From assembly GCA_001913845.2 (NCBI GenBank), contig MKGP02000014.1, forward strand, positions 1 to 42,886: a stretch of 42,886 bases of DNA. Reading direction: 5' to 3'. The stretch is from Limnothrix sp. CACIAM 69d. GTDB lineage: Bacteria > Cyanobacteriota > Cyanobacteriia > CACIAM-69d. Position 1 is the stretch's first letter, and every line of letters begins with the position of its first letter. The notes under the pieces were generated by a model that saw nothing but the letters and a program-made list of their open reading frames with translations, was not told the origin of the DNA and made no database searches. This document shows, one piece after another, positions 1-8,744 of this stretch. The translations under genes and the position numbers were made by a program.

Positions 1-90
1 GGAGATGAAGGGATGATAGCGAGATACGTTAAGAACCAGGGTAATGAGTATCTGAAATTGCACAGAGATGAGCAGCTTACTCTTTTTTGA
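1..90 (+). CDS. IS200/IS605-type transposase TnpA, C-terminal fragment (5' end outside window)
   Basis: Frame 1 is open from the first base to a TGA at 88-90 and encodes 29 residues. The tail reads GDEGMIARYVKNQG, then EYLKLHRDEQLTLF. The pattern (D/E)E-x-I-x-x-Y-(I/V)-x-(N/S)-Q matches the C-terminal helix of IS200/IS605 Y1 transposases as I remember them. That helix carries the nucleophilic Tyr and a nearby Gln that help position the active site. A GC-rich hairpin lies 6 bp downstream, as expected for the right end of such an element. The rest of the gene is outside the window, so intactness cannot be judged. A REP-associated tyrosine transposase is the main alternative. Confidence 0.55.
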   Translation, partial: GDEGMIARYVKNQGNEYLKLHRDEQLTLF

Positions 91-96
91 TTCTGA

Positions 97-121
97 TACC
101 CCGTCCGCTTGCGGCGGGGTA
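97..121. mobile_element. Probable right-end hairpin of an IS200/IS605 element
   Basis: TACCCCG pairs with CGGGGTA and the inner CCGC pairs with GCGG around a TT loop. One unpaired T lies between the two stem parts. IS200/IS605 elements end in subterminal imperfect hairpins rather than inverted repeats, and this one sits just after the tnpA-like tail. It could alternatively act as a transcription terminator, but no T-tract follows. The left end is outside the window. Confidence 0.45.
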
Positions 122-122
122 G

Positions 123-152
123 TTCATTGGGGAATTCATTGGAAATTCATTG
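123..152. repeat. Three copies of TTCATTGG
   Basis: TTCATTGG occurs three times within about 30 bp, spaced 10-11 bp apart, directly after the putative IS right end and before the stop codon of the minus-strand glycosyltransferase gene. It may be a slippage product or part of the IS flank. Confidence 0.5.
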
Positions 153-172
153 GTCTTTGATCAGGAATTGAC

Positions 173-1345
173 CTAAAAATTCGCCAAAGATTCCACAATG
201 ACCCGAGCAACGGTTTCCGTTGAAAAGTGCTCCATGGTGGTGGCGTACCGATCGAACTGTCGATCAATACCCATCACCTGTTGAATCGCAGTTGCCAGGG
301 CCGTTGCGTCCCCGATCGGGATTGTTTGCACTGCGGGTAATTCACCAAAATCCACCGTAGAACCCACCGCTTCCGTGGCAATGAAGGGTAAGCCCGCTTG
401 CAGACCTTCATTAATCACCAATCCCCAGGTTTCTCCTGCCCGATTGGAGGGCAAAATTAGCACATCTGCCGCTAAGTAAAAGGGGGGTAATTCCTGCTGA
501 TTCCGAAACCCTAAAAACTTGACTGCTAAGTCCGGCATGGTTTCCGCTTGGGCTTCCAGTTGTGGTTGCAATTCCCCAGCGCCCAGATACAGAACCGCTA
601 ATTGGGCTTGTAAGGCCGGGGGTAACTGGGCGATCGCCTGGAGAATTAAACCGGGATTTTTTTTGGGAATTAATTTACCGCTAAAGAGCAAAACAGTTCG
701 CTCTGGATTGAGCCAAAGGGCGGCACGGGTTTTGGCCCGAATCGTTTGTTTTTTTTCAGGAGATAAATCTGCGAACCGATCGGGCACGCAGTAGTAAGCC
801 ATGGCAATTCGGCGGGCGGGGATTCCGTGACGAATCAGGTGCTCACGGTTCAGGGAGCCGATCGCCACGGCCGAATCAAACAGCCCATACAGCAACCGAT
901 AAACCAGCGATCGCACGAGGCTTTTCCAGCCCTGACGCGGCACTGCCTGATCATTGGTTTCCACTCGCAAGCTGCAAGGAATTTTCCGAAATTTGGCGGA
1001 AATGGCAGCGGTGACAGCTCCCTTATAAATCAAGCTGTGAATCAGCAGGCGATCGGGTTTTTCTTGGCGCAAGAGGGCCGGAAAACCGGTGGCTCGCAAA
1101 CTCCAAAAACCTTTGGGTTGCTTTGTTTGGTTGGGGTTCAAAACGACCGATCGATAGCCATTGAGTAGGGGTTCATCCCAAGCAATACTTTGGCCAAACT
1201 CCCGATCGCGATAGCCTTGAATTGAAAAATCCGAGAGATAAACCACCAACAATTCATCACCTCTGGCGGCCAATTCTTGGGCCATGCACCGAAATACCGG
1301 AGCGTGATATTGCACCGGATGGGAAGCCAAAACCAAAAGCTTCAT
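173..1345 (-). CDS. Glycosyltransferase family 4 (GT-B fold)
   Basis: The 390-residue protein starts at an ATG (1345-1343) and has no signal peptide or membrane segment, so it is probably a cytoplasmic or membrane-associated sugar transferase. The N-terminal half begins with a Rossmann-like strand and the HPVQYHAPVF segment seen in GT4 enzymes. The C-terminal nucleotide-sugar domain shows LLFSGKLIPKKNP (about residues 220-232). It also has the EX7E motif in GETWGLVINEG (E near 304 and 312), followed by GLPFIAT. Donor and acceptor cannot be read from sequence; lipopolysaccharide or exopolysaccharide synthesis is the usual role. It lies 21 bp downstream of comM on the same strand, so co-transcription is possible, but the functions look unrelated. 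Confidence 0.85.
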   Translation of the reverse strand: MKLLVLASHPVQYHAPVFRCMAQELAARGDELLVVYLSDFSIQGYRDREFGQSIAWDEPLLNGYRSVVLNPNQTKQPKGFWSLRATGFPALLRQEKPDRLLIHSLIYKGAVTAAISAKFRKIPCSLRVETNDQAVPRQGWKSLVRSLVYRLLYGLFDSAVAIGSLNREHLIRHGIPARRIAMAYYCVPDRFADLSPEKKQTIRAKTRAALWLNPERTVLLFSGKLIPKKNPGLILQAIAQLPPALQAQLAVLYLGAGELQPQLEAQAETMPDLAVKFLGFRNQQELPPFYLAADVLILPSNRAGETWGLVINEGLQAGLPFIATEAVGSTVDFGELPAVQTIPIGDATALATAIQQVMGIDRQFDRYATTMEHFSTETVARVIVESLANF

Positions 1346-1366
1346 TGTTAGACCTGTGAGACCTAT

Positions 1367-2902
1367 CTATTGCATTCGATCGACAATGCGATATTGCACC
1401 GCTTCAGCCACGTGGCCCGGTTCAATTGTCTCGCTTTGTTCTAAATCCGCGATCGTTCGGGCCACTTTCAGGATCCGATCGGTTGCCCTTGCCGATAATC
1501 CTAACCGTCGAATTGCGTTTTCCAATAGCGATCGGGTCTGATCCGTCAGGGCACACCAGCGGCGAATCTGGCGGCTTTGCATTTCCGCATTGCACTGCAC
1601 GGGCGATTGCGATTCCTCTTGGGCAAAGCGAGACTGGGCCACCTGCCGCGCCGCCAACACCCGATCGCGCACGGCCGCCGAGGGTTCTCCACCGCTCGAT
1701 CGGGTCACCTCCTCCGGTTGCAGCCGATTCACCACCACCTGCAAATCAATCCGATCCATCAGCGGCCCCGACAGCTTGGCCCAATAGCGTTGGCGCTGCA
1801 TGGGCGAGCAGGTACAGGCCTGCACCGAATCACCGTAATAGCCACAGGGACAAGGGTTGGTGCTGGCCACCAGGGTAAACCGCGCCGGAAATCGCACCGT
1901 TTGCCGGGCCCGGGAGATGGTCACGCAGCCTTCTTCGAGGGGTTGGCGCAAAAACTCCAGCACGTCCCGTTTAAATTCCGTTAGCTCATCCAAAAACAAC
2001 ACCCCTCGATGGGACAGGGAAATTTCTCCCGGTCGCGGAAAGCTGCCACCACCCACCAGCGAGGGGCCAGAGGCGGAATGGTGCGGACTGCGAAAGGGGC
2101 GATCGCGCACCAAGGCTCCCCGCTCCTTCAGCAAACCAGCCACCGAATGGATTCGCGTCACCTCCAGGGCCTCCGCAAAGGTCAACCGGGGCAAGATACC
2201 CGGTAGCCGCTGAGCCAGCATGGTTTTGCCACTCCCCGGCGGCCCCACAAAAATCAAATTATGGCCACCAGCGGCGGCAATTTCCAACGCTCGCCGGGCC
2301 TGGGTTTGGCCCTTCACATCGGCCAAGTCCAACAACGCCAAGGGATCGGGCGATCGCCCTTCTTGGGGCGGTTGATGCGGCGCGATCGTTTGCGGTTGGT
2401 TCAAAAACCGCGCCACCTCCGACAAATGCTCAAACCCGTAAACCTGTAGTTCCCGCACGATCGCCGCTTCGTCCGCATTGGCCGCCGGTAACACCAAGCC
2501 CACAATGCCCAATTGAGCCGCCGCCGCCGCGATCGCTAACACGCCCGTCACTGGCCGCAAGGCTCCATCCAGCGCCACTTCTCCCACAAACAAGTGATCC
2601 CCCAACAGGGCTGCGCTCACTTGTCCGGAGGCGGCCAAAATTCCCACCCCGATCGCCAGGTCAAAACTCGGCCCCTCTTTCCGCAAATCGGCCGGAGCCA
2701 AATTCACCACGATTTTGCGCATGGGATAGGCAAATCCGGCGTTTTTCAGGGCCGCTTTCACCCGTTCGCGAGATTCTTGCACCGCCGTATCCGGTAGCCC
2801 CACGATTGCAATTCCTGGCATCCCATTGGAGACATCCACCTCCACTCCCACCTTCACCGGGTCGATGCCCACCAAGGCCGCACTCCATACTCGGGCTAAC
2901 AT
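1367..2902 (-). CDS. comM: ComM/YifB family AAA+ ATPase (Mg-chelatase ChlI-like)
   Basis: The 511-residue length is typical of the family. Residues about 1-165 form the Lon-protease-like ChlI N-domain (start MLARVWSAALVGID, then GMPGIAIVGLPD). The AAA+ core has Walker A GPPGSGKT near 219, Walker B VLFLDEL and a Cys-rich insert (NPCPCGYYGD ... CTCSP). The C-terminal helical domain ends in VQYRIVDRM. In Vibrio and Haemophilus, ComM is a hexameric helicase that drives branch migration during natural transformation. That role is inferred here by family only. The ATG at 2902 gives the canonical family N-terminus. It is divergent from the adenylate cyclase gene across about 0.6 kb. Despite many 'Mg chelatase' labels it is not the BchI/ChlI subunit of chlorophyll synthesis. 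Confidence 0.93.
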   Translation of the reverse strand: MLARVWSAALVGIDPVKVGVEVDVSNGMPGIAIVGLPDTAVQESRERVKAALKNAGFAYPMRKIVVNLAPADLRKEGPSFDLAIGVGILAASGQVSAALLGDHLFVGEVALDGALRPVTGVLAIAAAAAQLGIVGLVLPAANADEAAIVRELQVYGFEHLSEVARFLNQPQTIAPHQPPQEGRSPDPLALLDLADVKGQTQARRALEIAAAGGHNLIFVGPPGSGKTMLAQRLPGILPRLTFAEALEVTRIHSVAGLLKERGALVRDRPFRSPHHSASGPSLVGGGSFPRPGEISLSHRGVLFLDELTEFKRDVLEFLRQPLEEGCVTISRARQTVRFPARFTLVASTNPCPCGYYGDSVQACTCSPMQRQRYWAKLSGPLMDRIDLQVVVNRLQPEEVTRSSGGEPSAAVRDRVLAARQVAQSRFAQEESQSPVQCNAEMQSRQIRRWCALTDQTRSLLENAIRRLGLSARATDRILKVARTIADLEQSETIEPGHVAEAVQYRIVDRMQ

Positions 2903-3525
2903 CGATTCCCGATCGCCTCACATTTTTGTGCAAAATCCAGGCTTTAGTGTATCAGCAGCGCCGGTCTCTCGCGAAACGGTCTAATTCACTTGTTGGTTCA
3001 TGATCAGTTGGTTTCTATCTTTAAATACTCAAAGAGCGCTTGCCGAATAACTCCCGCTGAGTATCTTGATTGCCCAATTTAACTACTAATTCAACTACTA
3101 ATTTAATAATTGATTTTTGCTTCAATTTTTGTCGATTCATTTTACTGAATCAAGTTACTGATCAAATGAAGAAATAACTCGATGAACAAACCAATCATTA
3201 CTCAATCATGGTTCGCTGGTTGCAATCATGGTTCAGCAATTCAGTAATCAAGGATTTTTTCAGGTATCAAAACGCACCCAGTATTAATATTTCTTGACAC
3301 AGTCGAATTGAACTGATGGCCACAGGAATTCGCTGGATTGATTCCTTCAGCACGCCCCCCTTGATAGACGGAATCTTTCGCCATTTCCAGGAACTTGGAT
3401 TACCGTAAAGCGAAGATGCAATCTTTCCTGTGGCAGTTTTGTTCCCGTCCTGGGCCACAGCTCCGAATCCCTCATCCTTGAGCTTTGAACACCCGAGCCA
3501 TCCTGGCGATCGCGAATCAGTTCCT
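2903..3525. other. AT-rich intergenic region between divergent comM and adenylate cyclase genes
   Basis: This is about 620 bp of visibly AT-richer DNA than its flanks. It contains short local duplications, for example AACTACTAATT twice near 3078-3105 and CAATCATGG two to three times near 3200-3232. No convincing ORF or RNA gene was seen. The adenylate cyclase frame extends upstream to a GTG at 3430, but that N-terminal extension looks non-conserved. Promoters for both divergent genes should be here; I could not assign boxes. Confidence 0.5.
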
Positions 3526-5535
3526 ATGGTCAGCTCAGAAATTCCACTGACACAAGTTTCATCTCAGTCCCTACCCTTACCCGTGCGCCGCAAGTTTCGT
3601 CTCCGTACCACCCTGGTTTTACCCTTTTTAGTCGAGTTAGTAACCGCCGTGGGGTTGGTGGGTTGGCTGTCGTTTCAGAGTGGCCAGGAAGCAGTGCGAG
3701 ATTTGGCCAATCAATTGCGCAATGAGGTGACCGCCAGGGTGAGCGATCGGGTGCGATCGTATGTGGAAACTCCCCAGTTGGTGAATCAGGTTAATCGCGA
3801 CGCGATCGAGCTGGGAATTATTGATTTACAAAAAATTGCCGAAGCTCGCACCTATTTTTGGCGACAAACGATCACCTACAAAAACATTGGCTATGTGGGG
3901 TTTGCCAATCAACAGGGACAATATTTGCGGGTGGGTTGGATCAATCGCCTTTCCACGACCGAAACGCCCCAAATTGCCGAACAGCTCATTCCCGGTGGCG
4001 GCAACTTAAACTATTACGAAATTGACGACAAAGGGCAACGAGCTAAGTTAGCCAAAAGCGTGCCTAACTATGATGTGCGCAAACGGCCCTTTTACGAAGT
4101 GGCTTTCAAGGCTGGGAAACCTACCTGGAGCAAAATTTATCTCAACTTCGGAAATCCCCTGTTGCAAATTAATGCCAGCCTGCCCATTTATGATCGCAAC
4201 GGGCAACCTGCGGGCATCTTAACCAGCCAATTTGGTACGGATCAAATTCGCGGCTTTTTGCAGACTTTGAAAGTTGGCAAAACAGGGCAGGTTTTTATTG
4301 TCGAACCCAGCGGCGAGCTGGTGGCCACTTCCTTGAAAGATCAGCCCCTTTGGGTGGAGCAGTCCCAGAAAGCCAAAAAAGAACTACAACGGGTTCATGC
4401 GCTTCAAAGCAACAATCGGCTTTTGCGATCGAGCGCTGAATTTTTATATGACCAGTTTGATCAACTCTCGAACATTCATCGCGATCATCAGTTTGAATTT
4501 TGGCTGAATAATGAACGTCAGTTTCTACAAATTTCGCCTTTCAAGGATGCCTATGGCTTGAATTGGCTGATTGTGGTGGTGGTTCCCGAATCGGATTTCA
4601 TGGCCAAAATTAATGAAAACACCAGAAACACGATCGCCCTTTGCTTTTTGGCGCTTTTAGTTTCGGTTCCCGTGGGAATTTTAACGGCCCGTTGGATTAC
4701 CCAGCCTATTTGTCGAATTGCCCAAGCTTCGGGAGAGATGGCCAAGGGCAATTTAGAGCAAACCGTTGCTAGCAGCCCGATCATTGAAGTCGATCGCCTG
4801 GCAGATGCTTTCAACAGCATGGCCACCCAACTTCAGCAGTCCTTTGAAGAATTGGAGCAGCGGGTGGAACGGCGCACTGCTGAACTGCGCAAGGAAAAGG
4901 AACGATCGGAATTATTATTGCTGAATATTTTGCCCAGTCGGGTAGCAGATCAGCTCAAGGATTCCAACGAATCGCCAGCGGAACAATTTGAAGAAGCAAC
5001 GATTCTGTTTGCCGACATTGTGGGATTTACTTCCTTGGCGGCGCAACTGGAGCCTTTGGAATTAATTAATTGCTTAAACCAAGTTTTCTCTACCTTTGAT
5101 CGGCTTGCGGAAAAGCACCATCTCGAAAAAATTAAAACAATTGGGGATGCTTACATGGTGGTCGGGGGCGTGCCGGTTCCCCAGTCTAACCATGCGGAAT
5201 CCGTGGCGGATATGGCCTTGGAAATGCGATCGAGCATGGCCCATGCCCTGGGGCCCTTGGGTGAACGGTTGGAAATCCGGATTGGCATCAACACAGGCCC
5301 TGTGATTGCCGGTGTGATTGGCACGAAAAAGTTCATCTACGATCTATGGGGCGATGCGGTTAATATTGCTTCGCGGATGGAGTCCCATGGAGTTCCTGGC
5401 TCGATTCAAGTCACCGATTCCACCTACGAACGGCTGAAGGATCGCTATCACTTTGAAGAACGGGGTTCAATTCATATCAAAGGTCGTGGTGAAATGAATA
5501 CCTATTGGCTGCTGGACAAGCGATCGACCCTGTAG
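3526..5535 (+). CDS. Membrane class III adenylate cyclase (extracytoplasmic sensor, HAMP, catalytic domain)
   Basis: The product is 669 residues from the ATG at 3526. An in-frame GTG at 3430 would add 32 unconserved-looking residues. Order of parts: membrane segment about 27-47, a dCache-like extracytoplasmic sensor of about 320 residues, a second membrane segment near 369-389, HAMP (WITQPICRIAQASGEMAKGN onward), a short coiled coil (QRVERRTAELRKEKE) and a CHD cyclase domain. The metal aspartates are in FADIVGFT (near 495) and IGDAYM (near 541). The purine-specifying Lys is in EKIKTIGD and its partner Asp in YDLWGD. The transition-state Asn/Arg are in NIASRM. This set predicts ATP as substrate, giving cAMP, in a homodimer. 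Synechocystis-type Cya proteins are the closest family idea. The ligand is unknown. Confidence 0.92.
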   Translation: MVSSEIPLTQVSSQSLPLPVRRKFRLRTTLVLPFLVELVTAVGLVGWLSFQSGQEAVRDLANQLRNEVTARVSDRVRSYVETPQLVNQVNRDAIELGIIDLQKIAEARTYFWRQTITYKNIGYVGFANQQGQYLRVGWINRLSTTETPQIAEQLIPGGGNLNYYEIDDKGQRAKLAKSVPNYDVRKRPFYEVAFKAGKPTWSKIYLNFGNPLLQINASLPIYDRNGQPAGILTSQFGTDQIRGFLQTLKVGKTGQVFIVEPSGELVATSLKDQPLWVEQSQKAKKELQRVHALQSNNRLLRSSAEFLYDQFDQLSNIHRDHQFEFWLNNERQFLQISPFKDAYGLNWLIVVVVPESDFMAKINENTRNTIALCFLALLVSVPVGILTARWITQPICRIAQASGEMAKGNLEQTVASSPIIEVDRLADAFNSMATQLQQSFEELEQRVERRTAELRKEKERSELLLLNILPSRVADQLKDSNESPAEQFEEATILFADIVGFTSLAAQLEPLELINCLNQVFSTFDRLAEKHHLEKIKTIGDAYMVVGGVPVPQSNHAESVADMALEMRSSMAHALGPLGERLEIRIGINTGPVIAGVIGTKKFIYDLWGDAVNIASRMESHGVPGSIQVTDSTYERLKDRYHFEERGSIHIKGRGEMNTYWLLDKRSTL

Positions 5536-5746
5536 CCCTTCTTCAGCCCTTCGAGTTTAGCCTGTTTGGTTTCTGGGGCAGTACTTTGGGGTTGGGTTTC
5601 GGATCTGATTTTTTGAGGTGCATTGCTGAAGTTTCGGACTGAGATTTTCCAGGTGGAAATTTTCCAGACCGGAATTATTAGAGGCTGCTGGAAAAGTATT
5701 GCTCAGCAATTGCCTAGCTCCAATTGTTGTGGGAGCAAGGGGCTTA

Positions 5747-5926
5747 GGGCGTGTCATCAAATCGCCTGAAACCCTGATTCCACCGTTGGCAGATGGTGAG
5801 GGACAAGGGGTTTAAGCCCCTCGTTGGCAGATCGTGAGAGACAAGGGGCTTAAGCCCCTTGTTACAACAACTGGGACATGGAAAATCAATCGTTTTCACC
5901 TGATTCTAGGAAATGACGACACGCCC
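5747..5926. mobile_element. MITE-like element 1, TA-flanked with terminal inverted repeats
   Basis: The left end GGGCGTGTCATCAAAT and the right end ATGACGACACGCCC are near-perfect inverted repeats. Both are bordered by TA (5745-5746 and 5927-5928), consistent with a TA target-site duplication. The 180-bp body has no ORF and holds the 20-bp palindrome at 5842-5861 plus a degenerate copy at 5802-5821. The ends and inner sequence are shared with element 2 at 26431-26669. TA duplication suggests mobilisation by an IS630/Tc1-type transposase (inference; no such gene is in the window). Confidence 0.75.
5842..5861. repeat. Dispersed 20-bp palindrome, copy 1
   Basis: Exact CAAGGGGCTTAAGCCCCTTG, a perfect palindrome that would form a 10-bp stem without a fixed loop. 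It lies inside MITE-like element 1. Confidence 0.9.
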
Positions 5927-6035
5927 TAATCCTCTGGTTTTCGTCGATCGCTGAGGCAAGTTGGGGGATCAATTTGGGTTTTTCAGACATCTTCTTAGGT
6001 TGAGATTCCTCGTTGAAGTTTTTGGGCTAAAGGCA

Positions 6036-7103
6036 ATGACCGATCGATTAGGACTGGCGGTATTTGGGGCGGGTCGGTGGGGAACACACCTAATTCGCAA
6101 TTTTCTGGAGCATCCCCGATCGCATCTGAAGGCCGTGGTGGAAACCAATCCAGACCTGCTAGCCGCCGTGGGCGATCGATTTGCCAGCTATCCCGGTTGG
6201 GCCGAGGTGCAACGGGTCAGCGACAGCCGATCGATCTGGAGCAATCCGGACATTGGGGCCGTGGTGATTGCCACGCCGGCCGCCAGCCATTTTGACCTGG
6301 TGCGATCGGCGCTGTTGGCGGGCAAGCATGTGCTGGTGGAAAAGCCCCTAACCCTGGATGTAGCTGAGTGCGAGGATTTGTGTACCCTGGCGCAACGGGT
6401 CGATCGCCGGCTGATGGTTGACCATACCTATCTTTTTCATCCGGCGGTGGAAGCCGGGGCCAAAGCCCTGCAATCGGGCGCGATCGGCGATCGGCGCTAT
6501 GGCTATGCGGCTCGCACCCACTTGGGCCCCGTGCGTCAGGATGTGGATGTGTTGTGGGACTTGGCCATTCACGACATTGCCATCTTTAACCATTGGCTGC
6601 AGTCAACCCCGATCGCCCTGCAAGCCAAGGGGCAAACCTGGTTACAACGGGGGCGCGGAACCGGGCTGGAGGTGACCGATCGCCCCAGTCCGGTGGCGGG
6701 TTTGGCGGATTTGGTTTGGCTCACCCTTTACTATCCTGAGCAGTTCACCGCCACGATTCATCTGGCTTGGCACAATCCCGATCGGGCCCGACGTTTGGCC
6801 CTGGTCGGAACCCAAGGAACGTTGGTTTTTGATGAAATGAACGCCCGATCGCCCCTCACCCTGTGGGCGGGATCCTTGGAACAATCTGGCAGCCATTGGC
6901 TTCCTTGCAACCAATCGGAGCAGTCGATCGAGTTGGCGAGCGGTGAACCCCTGGGGCAGGTTTGCGATCAATTTCTAGCCGGCGTTTTGGACGGCGCACC
7001 GCTCGATCGCTCCGATGGTTCCGTCGGCACGGCCCTGGTGCGGTTGTTGGCGGCTGCTTCGCGATCGTTAGCCCGTCAAGGGGAACTGGTTTGGGTTCCT
7101 TAG
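6036..7103 (+). CDS. Gfo/Idh/MocA family NAD(P)-dependent oxidoreductase
   Basis: From the ATG at 6036 the product is 355 residues. The open frame extends to 5961, but the Rossmann strand LGLAVFGAGRWG fits directly after this ATG. The N-terminal dinucleotide domain has the G-x-G-x-x-G turn, AVVIATPAASHF, and HVLVEKPLTLD, whose Lys (near 102) is the usual catalytic residue of the family. WDLAIHDIAIFNHWL supplies the conserved acidic/His pair of the C-terminal domain. Such enzymes oxidise or reduce sugar hydroxyls, often on nucleotide sugars. It lies 199 bp upstream of two glycosyltransferase genes on the same strand, so a role in making an unusual sugar donor is plausible but unproven. It is soluble and full length. 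Confidence 0.88.
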   Translation: MTDRLGLAVFGAGRWGTHLIRNFLEHPRSHLKAVVETNPDLLAAVGDRFASYPGWAEVQRVSDSRSIWSNPDIGAVVIATPAASHFDLVRSALLAGKHVLVEKPLTLDVAECEDLCTLAQRVDRRLMVDHTYLFHPAVEAGAKALQSGAIGDRRYGYAARTHLGPVRQDVDVLWDLAIHDIAIFNHWLQSTPIALQAKGQTWLQRGRGTGLEVTDRPSPVAGLADLVWLTLYYPEQFTATIHLAWHNPDRARRLALVGTQGTLVFDEMNARSPLTLWAGSLEQSGSHWLPCNQSEQSIELASGEPLGQVCDQFLAGVLDGAPLDRSDGSVGTALVRLLAAASRSLARQGELVWVP

Positions 7104-7206
7104 AAAGGCGATCCAAGGCTCACGATCCCAACAATGCTCCCAACAAGTAATCCCAACGCTGGCGGCGGGTTCTGATCACCGGCTGCCGGCCCCCGAGTCA
7201 AGGGGC

Positions 7207-7220
7207 AATTTGCGCAAATT
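7207..7220. promoter_or_regulatory. Perfect 14-bp palindrome upstream of the glycosyltransferase gene
   Basis: AATTTGCGCAAATT reads the same on both strands and sits about 83 bp before the ATG at 7303. It is flanked by GGGC and GCCC. It could be an operator for a dimeric regulator; no regulator is known for it and chance occurrence is possible. Confidence 0.25.
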
Positions 7221-7302
7221 CGCATTGCCCGTTTGGCCCTTCGGTGGGACACTGAGACTCGATCGAATTTCAGGACGACTTTTAGGACGACCCACGGCGA
7301 TC

Positions 7303-8601
7303 ATGCGAATTCTGTTCTTGCATCCCAACTTCCCCGCACAGTTTCGCCACGTCGCGGCGGCCCTCGGGCGCGATCCCGAAAACCAAGTGGTTTTTGGCAC
7401 GAAAAACGAAAACCCCGAGTGGCAAATTGCCGGCGTTCAAAAAGTATTGTTCAAGCCCAGCCGCGACCCCGCCCCTGGAACCCATCACTACATCCGCCCC
7501 TTCGAGGCCGCCGTGCTTCAGGGGCAATCCATGTTCCGGGTGGCCGACGCGCTGAAGTCCAATGGGTTTGTGCCCGATGTGGTTTATGGCCACTCCGGTT
7601 GGGGATCCACCCTGTTCATGAAAGATGCCTTCCCGGACACCAAGTTCTTGGGTTATTTCGAGTGGTTTTATAAATCCAAGGGAGCCGATGCGGATTTTGA
7701 TCCGGCGGAACCCCTGTCCGTGGACGATCAGGCAAGGATTCGGATTAAAAATGCGTCGATTTTGCAGGATCTCTACACCTGCGATCGGGGAATTTGCCCC
7801 ACGGGCTGGCAGCGATCGCAGTTCCCCGCCGAATACCAATCCAAACTTCATGTGCTGCACGACGGCGTAGACACCGATTTCTTTGTGCCCGAGCCGAATG
7901 CCAAGCTCGTGCTGCCGAATCTAGATTTGTCCCATGTGGATGAAATCGTTACCTACGTGGGTCGGGGCATGGAACCCTATCGCGGTTTCCCCGAATTCAT
8001 GGAATCGTTGGTTTATCTGCAAGAGAAGCGCCCCAACTGCCATGTGGTGATTGTGGGGAGCGATCGGGTTTGCTATGGCCGCGCCCTGCCCGATGGCAAA
8101 ACCTATAAGCAACTGATGCTGGAACGGTTGCCCCTGGATCTGTCGCGGATCCACTTCGTTGGCTCCTTGCCCTATGGCCTGTACCTGAAGGTGCTGCAAG
8201 CCTCAAAGGCTCACATTTATCTCACGCGGCCCTTTGTCCTCTCCTGGTCGATGATTGAATCCATGTCGGCCGGTTGCTTGGTGGTGGGTTCGGCCACCGC
8301 GCCCGTGCAGGAAGTGATTCGCGACGGGGAAAACGGCCTGCTAGCCGATTTCTTCTCGCCCAAGCAAATTGCCGATCGGGTGTCGGAAGTGCTGGAGCAC
8401 CCCACCCAAATGGCCCACATTCGCCAAGCGGCCCGCAACACCGTTCTGGAGCGTTATTCTCACCAAGCGCTCCTTTGGCGACATGTGCAGTTCCTGAAGG
8501 ATTTTGCGGCCGATCGCCTGCCGCCGATTCAATATCCCCCCGCCAGCACCTTGGTGGATTACTACAACGAACCCAGTCGCGAGCCGGCCACAGTGGTCTA
8601 G
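7303..8601 (+). CDS. Glycosyltransferase family 4 (Glyco_trans_4_3 type N-terminus)
   Basis: The 432-residue protein starts at the ATG at 7303. The frame is open from 7210, but MRILFLHPNFPAQFRHVA is the recognisable family N-terminus. Residues 1-170 resemble the Glyco_trans_4_3 domain (VVYGHSGWGSTLFMKD, FLGYFEWFY). The rest is a GT-B C-domain with VGRGMEPYRGFPEFMESL, RIHFVGSLPYGLYLKVLQAS and YLTRPFVLSWSMIESMSAG. The first Glu of the usual EX7E motif is not obvious here; the second is in MIESMSAG. It is soluble. It lies 143 bp upstream of the large TPR/GT41 gene and is probably in one transcription unit with it, so glycosylation of the same target is inferred. The substrate is unknown. Confidence 0.88.
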   Translation: MRILFLHPNFPAQFRHVAAALGRDPENQVVFGTKNENPEWQIAGVQKVLFKPSRDPAPGTHHYIRPFEAAVLQGQSMFRVADALKSNGFVPDVVYGHSGWGSTLFMKDAFPDTKFLGYFEWFYKSKGADADFDPAEPLSVDDQARIRIKNASILQDLYTCDRGICPTGWQRSQFPAEYQSKLHVLHDGVDTDFFVPEPNAKLVLPNLDLSHVDEIVTYVGRGMEPYRGFPEFMESLVYLQEKRPNCHVVIVGSDRVCYGRALPDGKTYKQLMLERLPLDLSRIHFVGSLPYGLYLKVLQASKAHIYLTRPFVLSWSMIESMSAGCLVVGSATAPVQEVIRDGENGLLADFFSPKQIADRVSEVLEHPTQMAHIRQAARNTVLERYSHQALLWRHVQFLKDFAADRLPPIQYPPASTLVDYYNEPSREPATVV

Positions 8602-8744
8602 GGATCTGCAACCCCTGCCGGCCGGTCTGAGCAATGGAGGGCCCAAGCGGGCGGGGGTTGATCAACGGTCGTGATTCTGGCCAATTTTTCCCCTCCAATT
8701 TGCGCGTTTTGCCAACTTCGCCTCCCTCTGCCCTGGATTTTGTC

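Noticed and set aside
3430-3525. N-terminal extension of the adenylate cyclase from the GTG at 3430
   Set aside because: The 32 residues are Pro/Ser-rich and have no ribosome binding site; the ATG at 3526 precedes the basic residues and membrane segment properly.
5557-5760. 67-codon minus-strand frame after the adenylate cyclase gene
   Set aside because: There is no recognisable motif, it runs into MITE-like element 1, and it has no supporting ribosome binding site.
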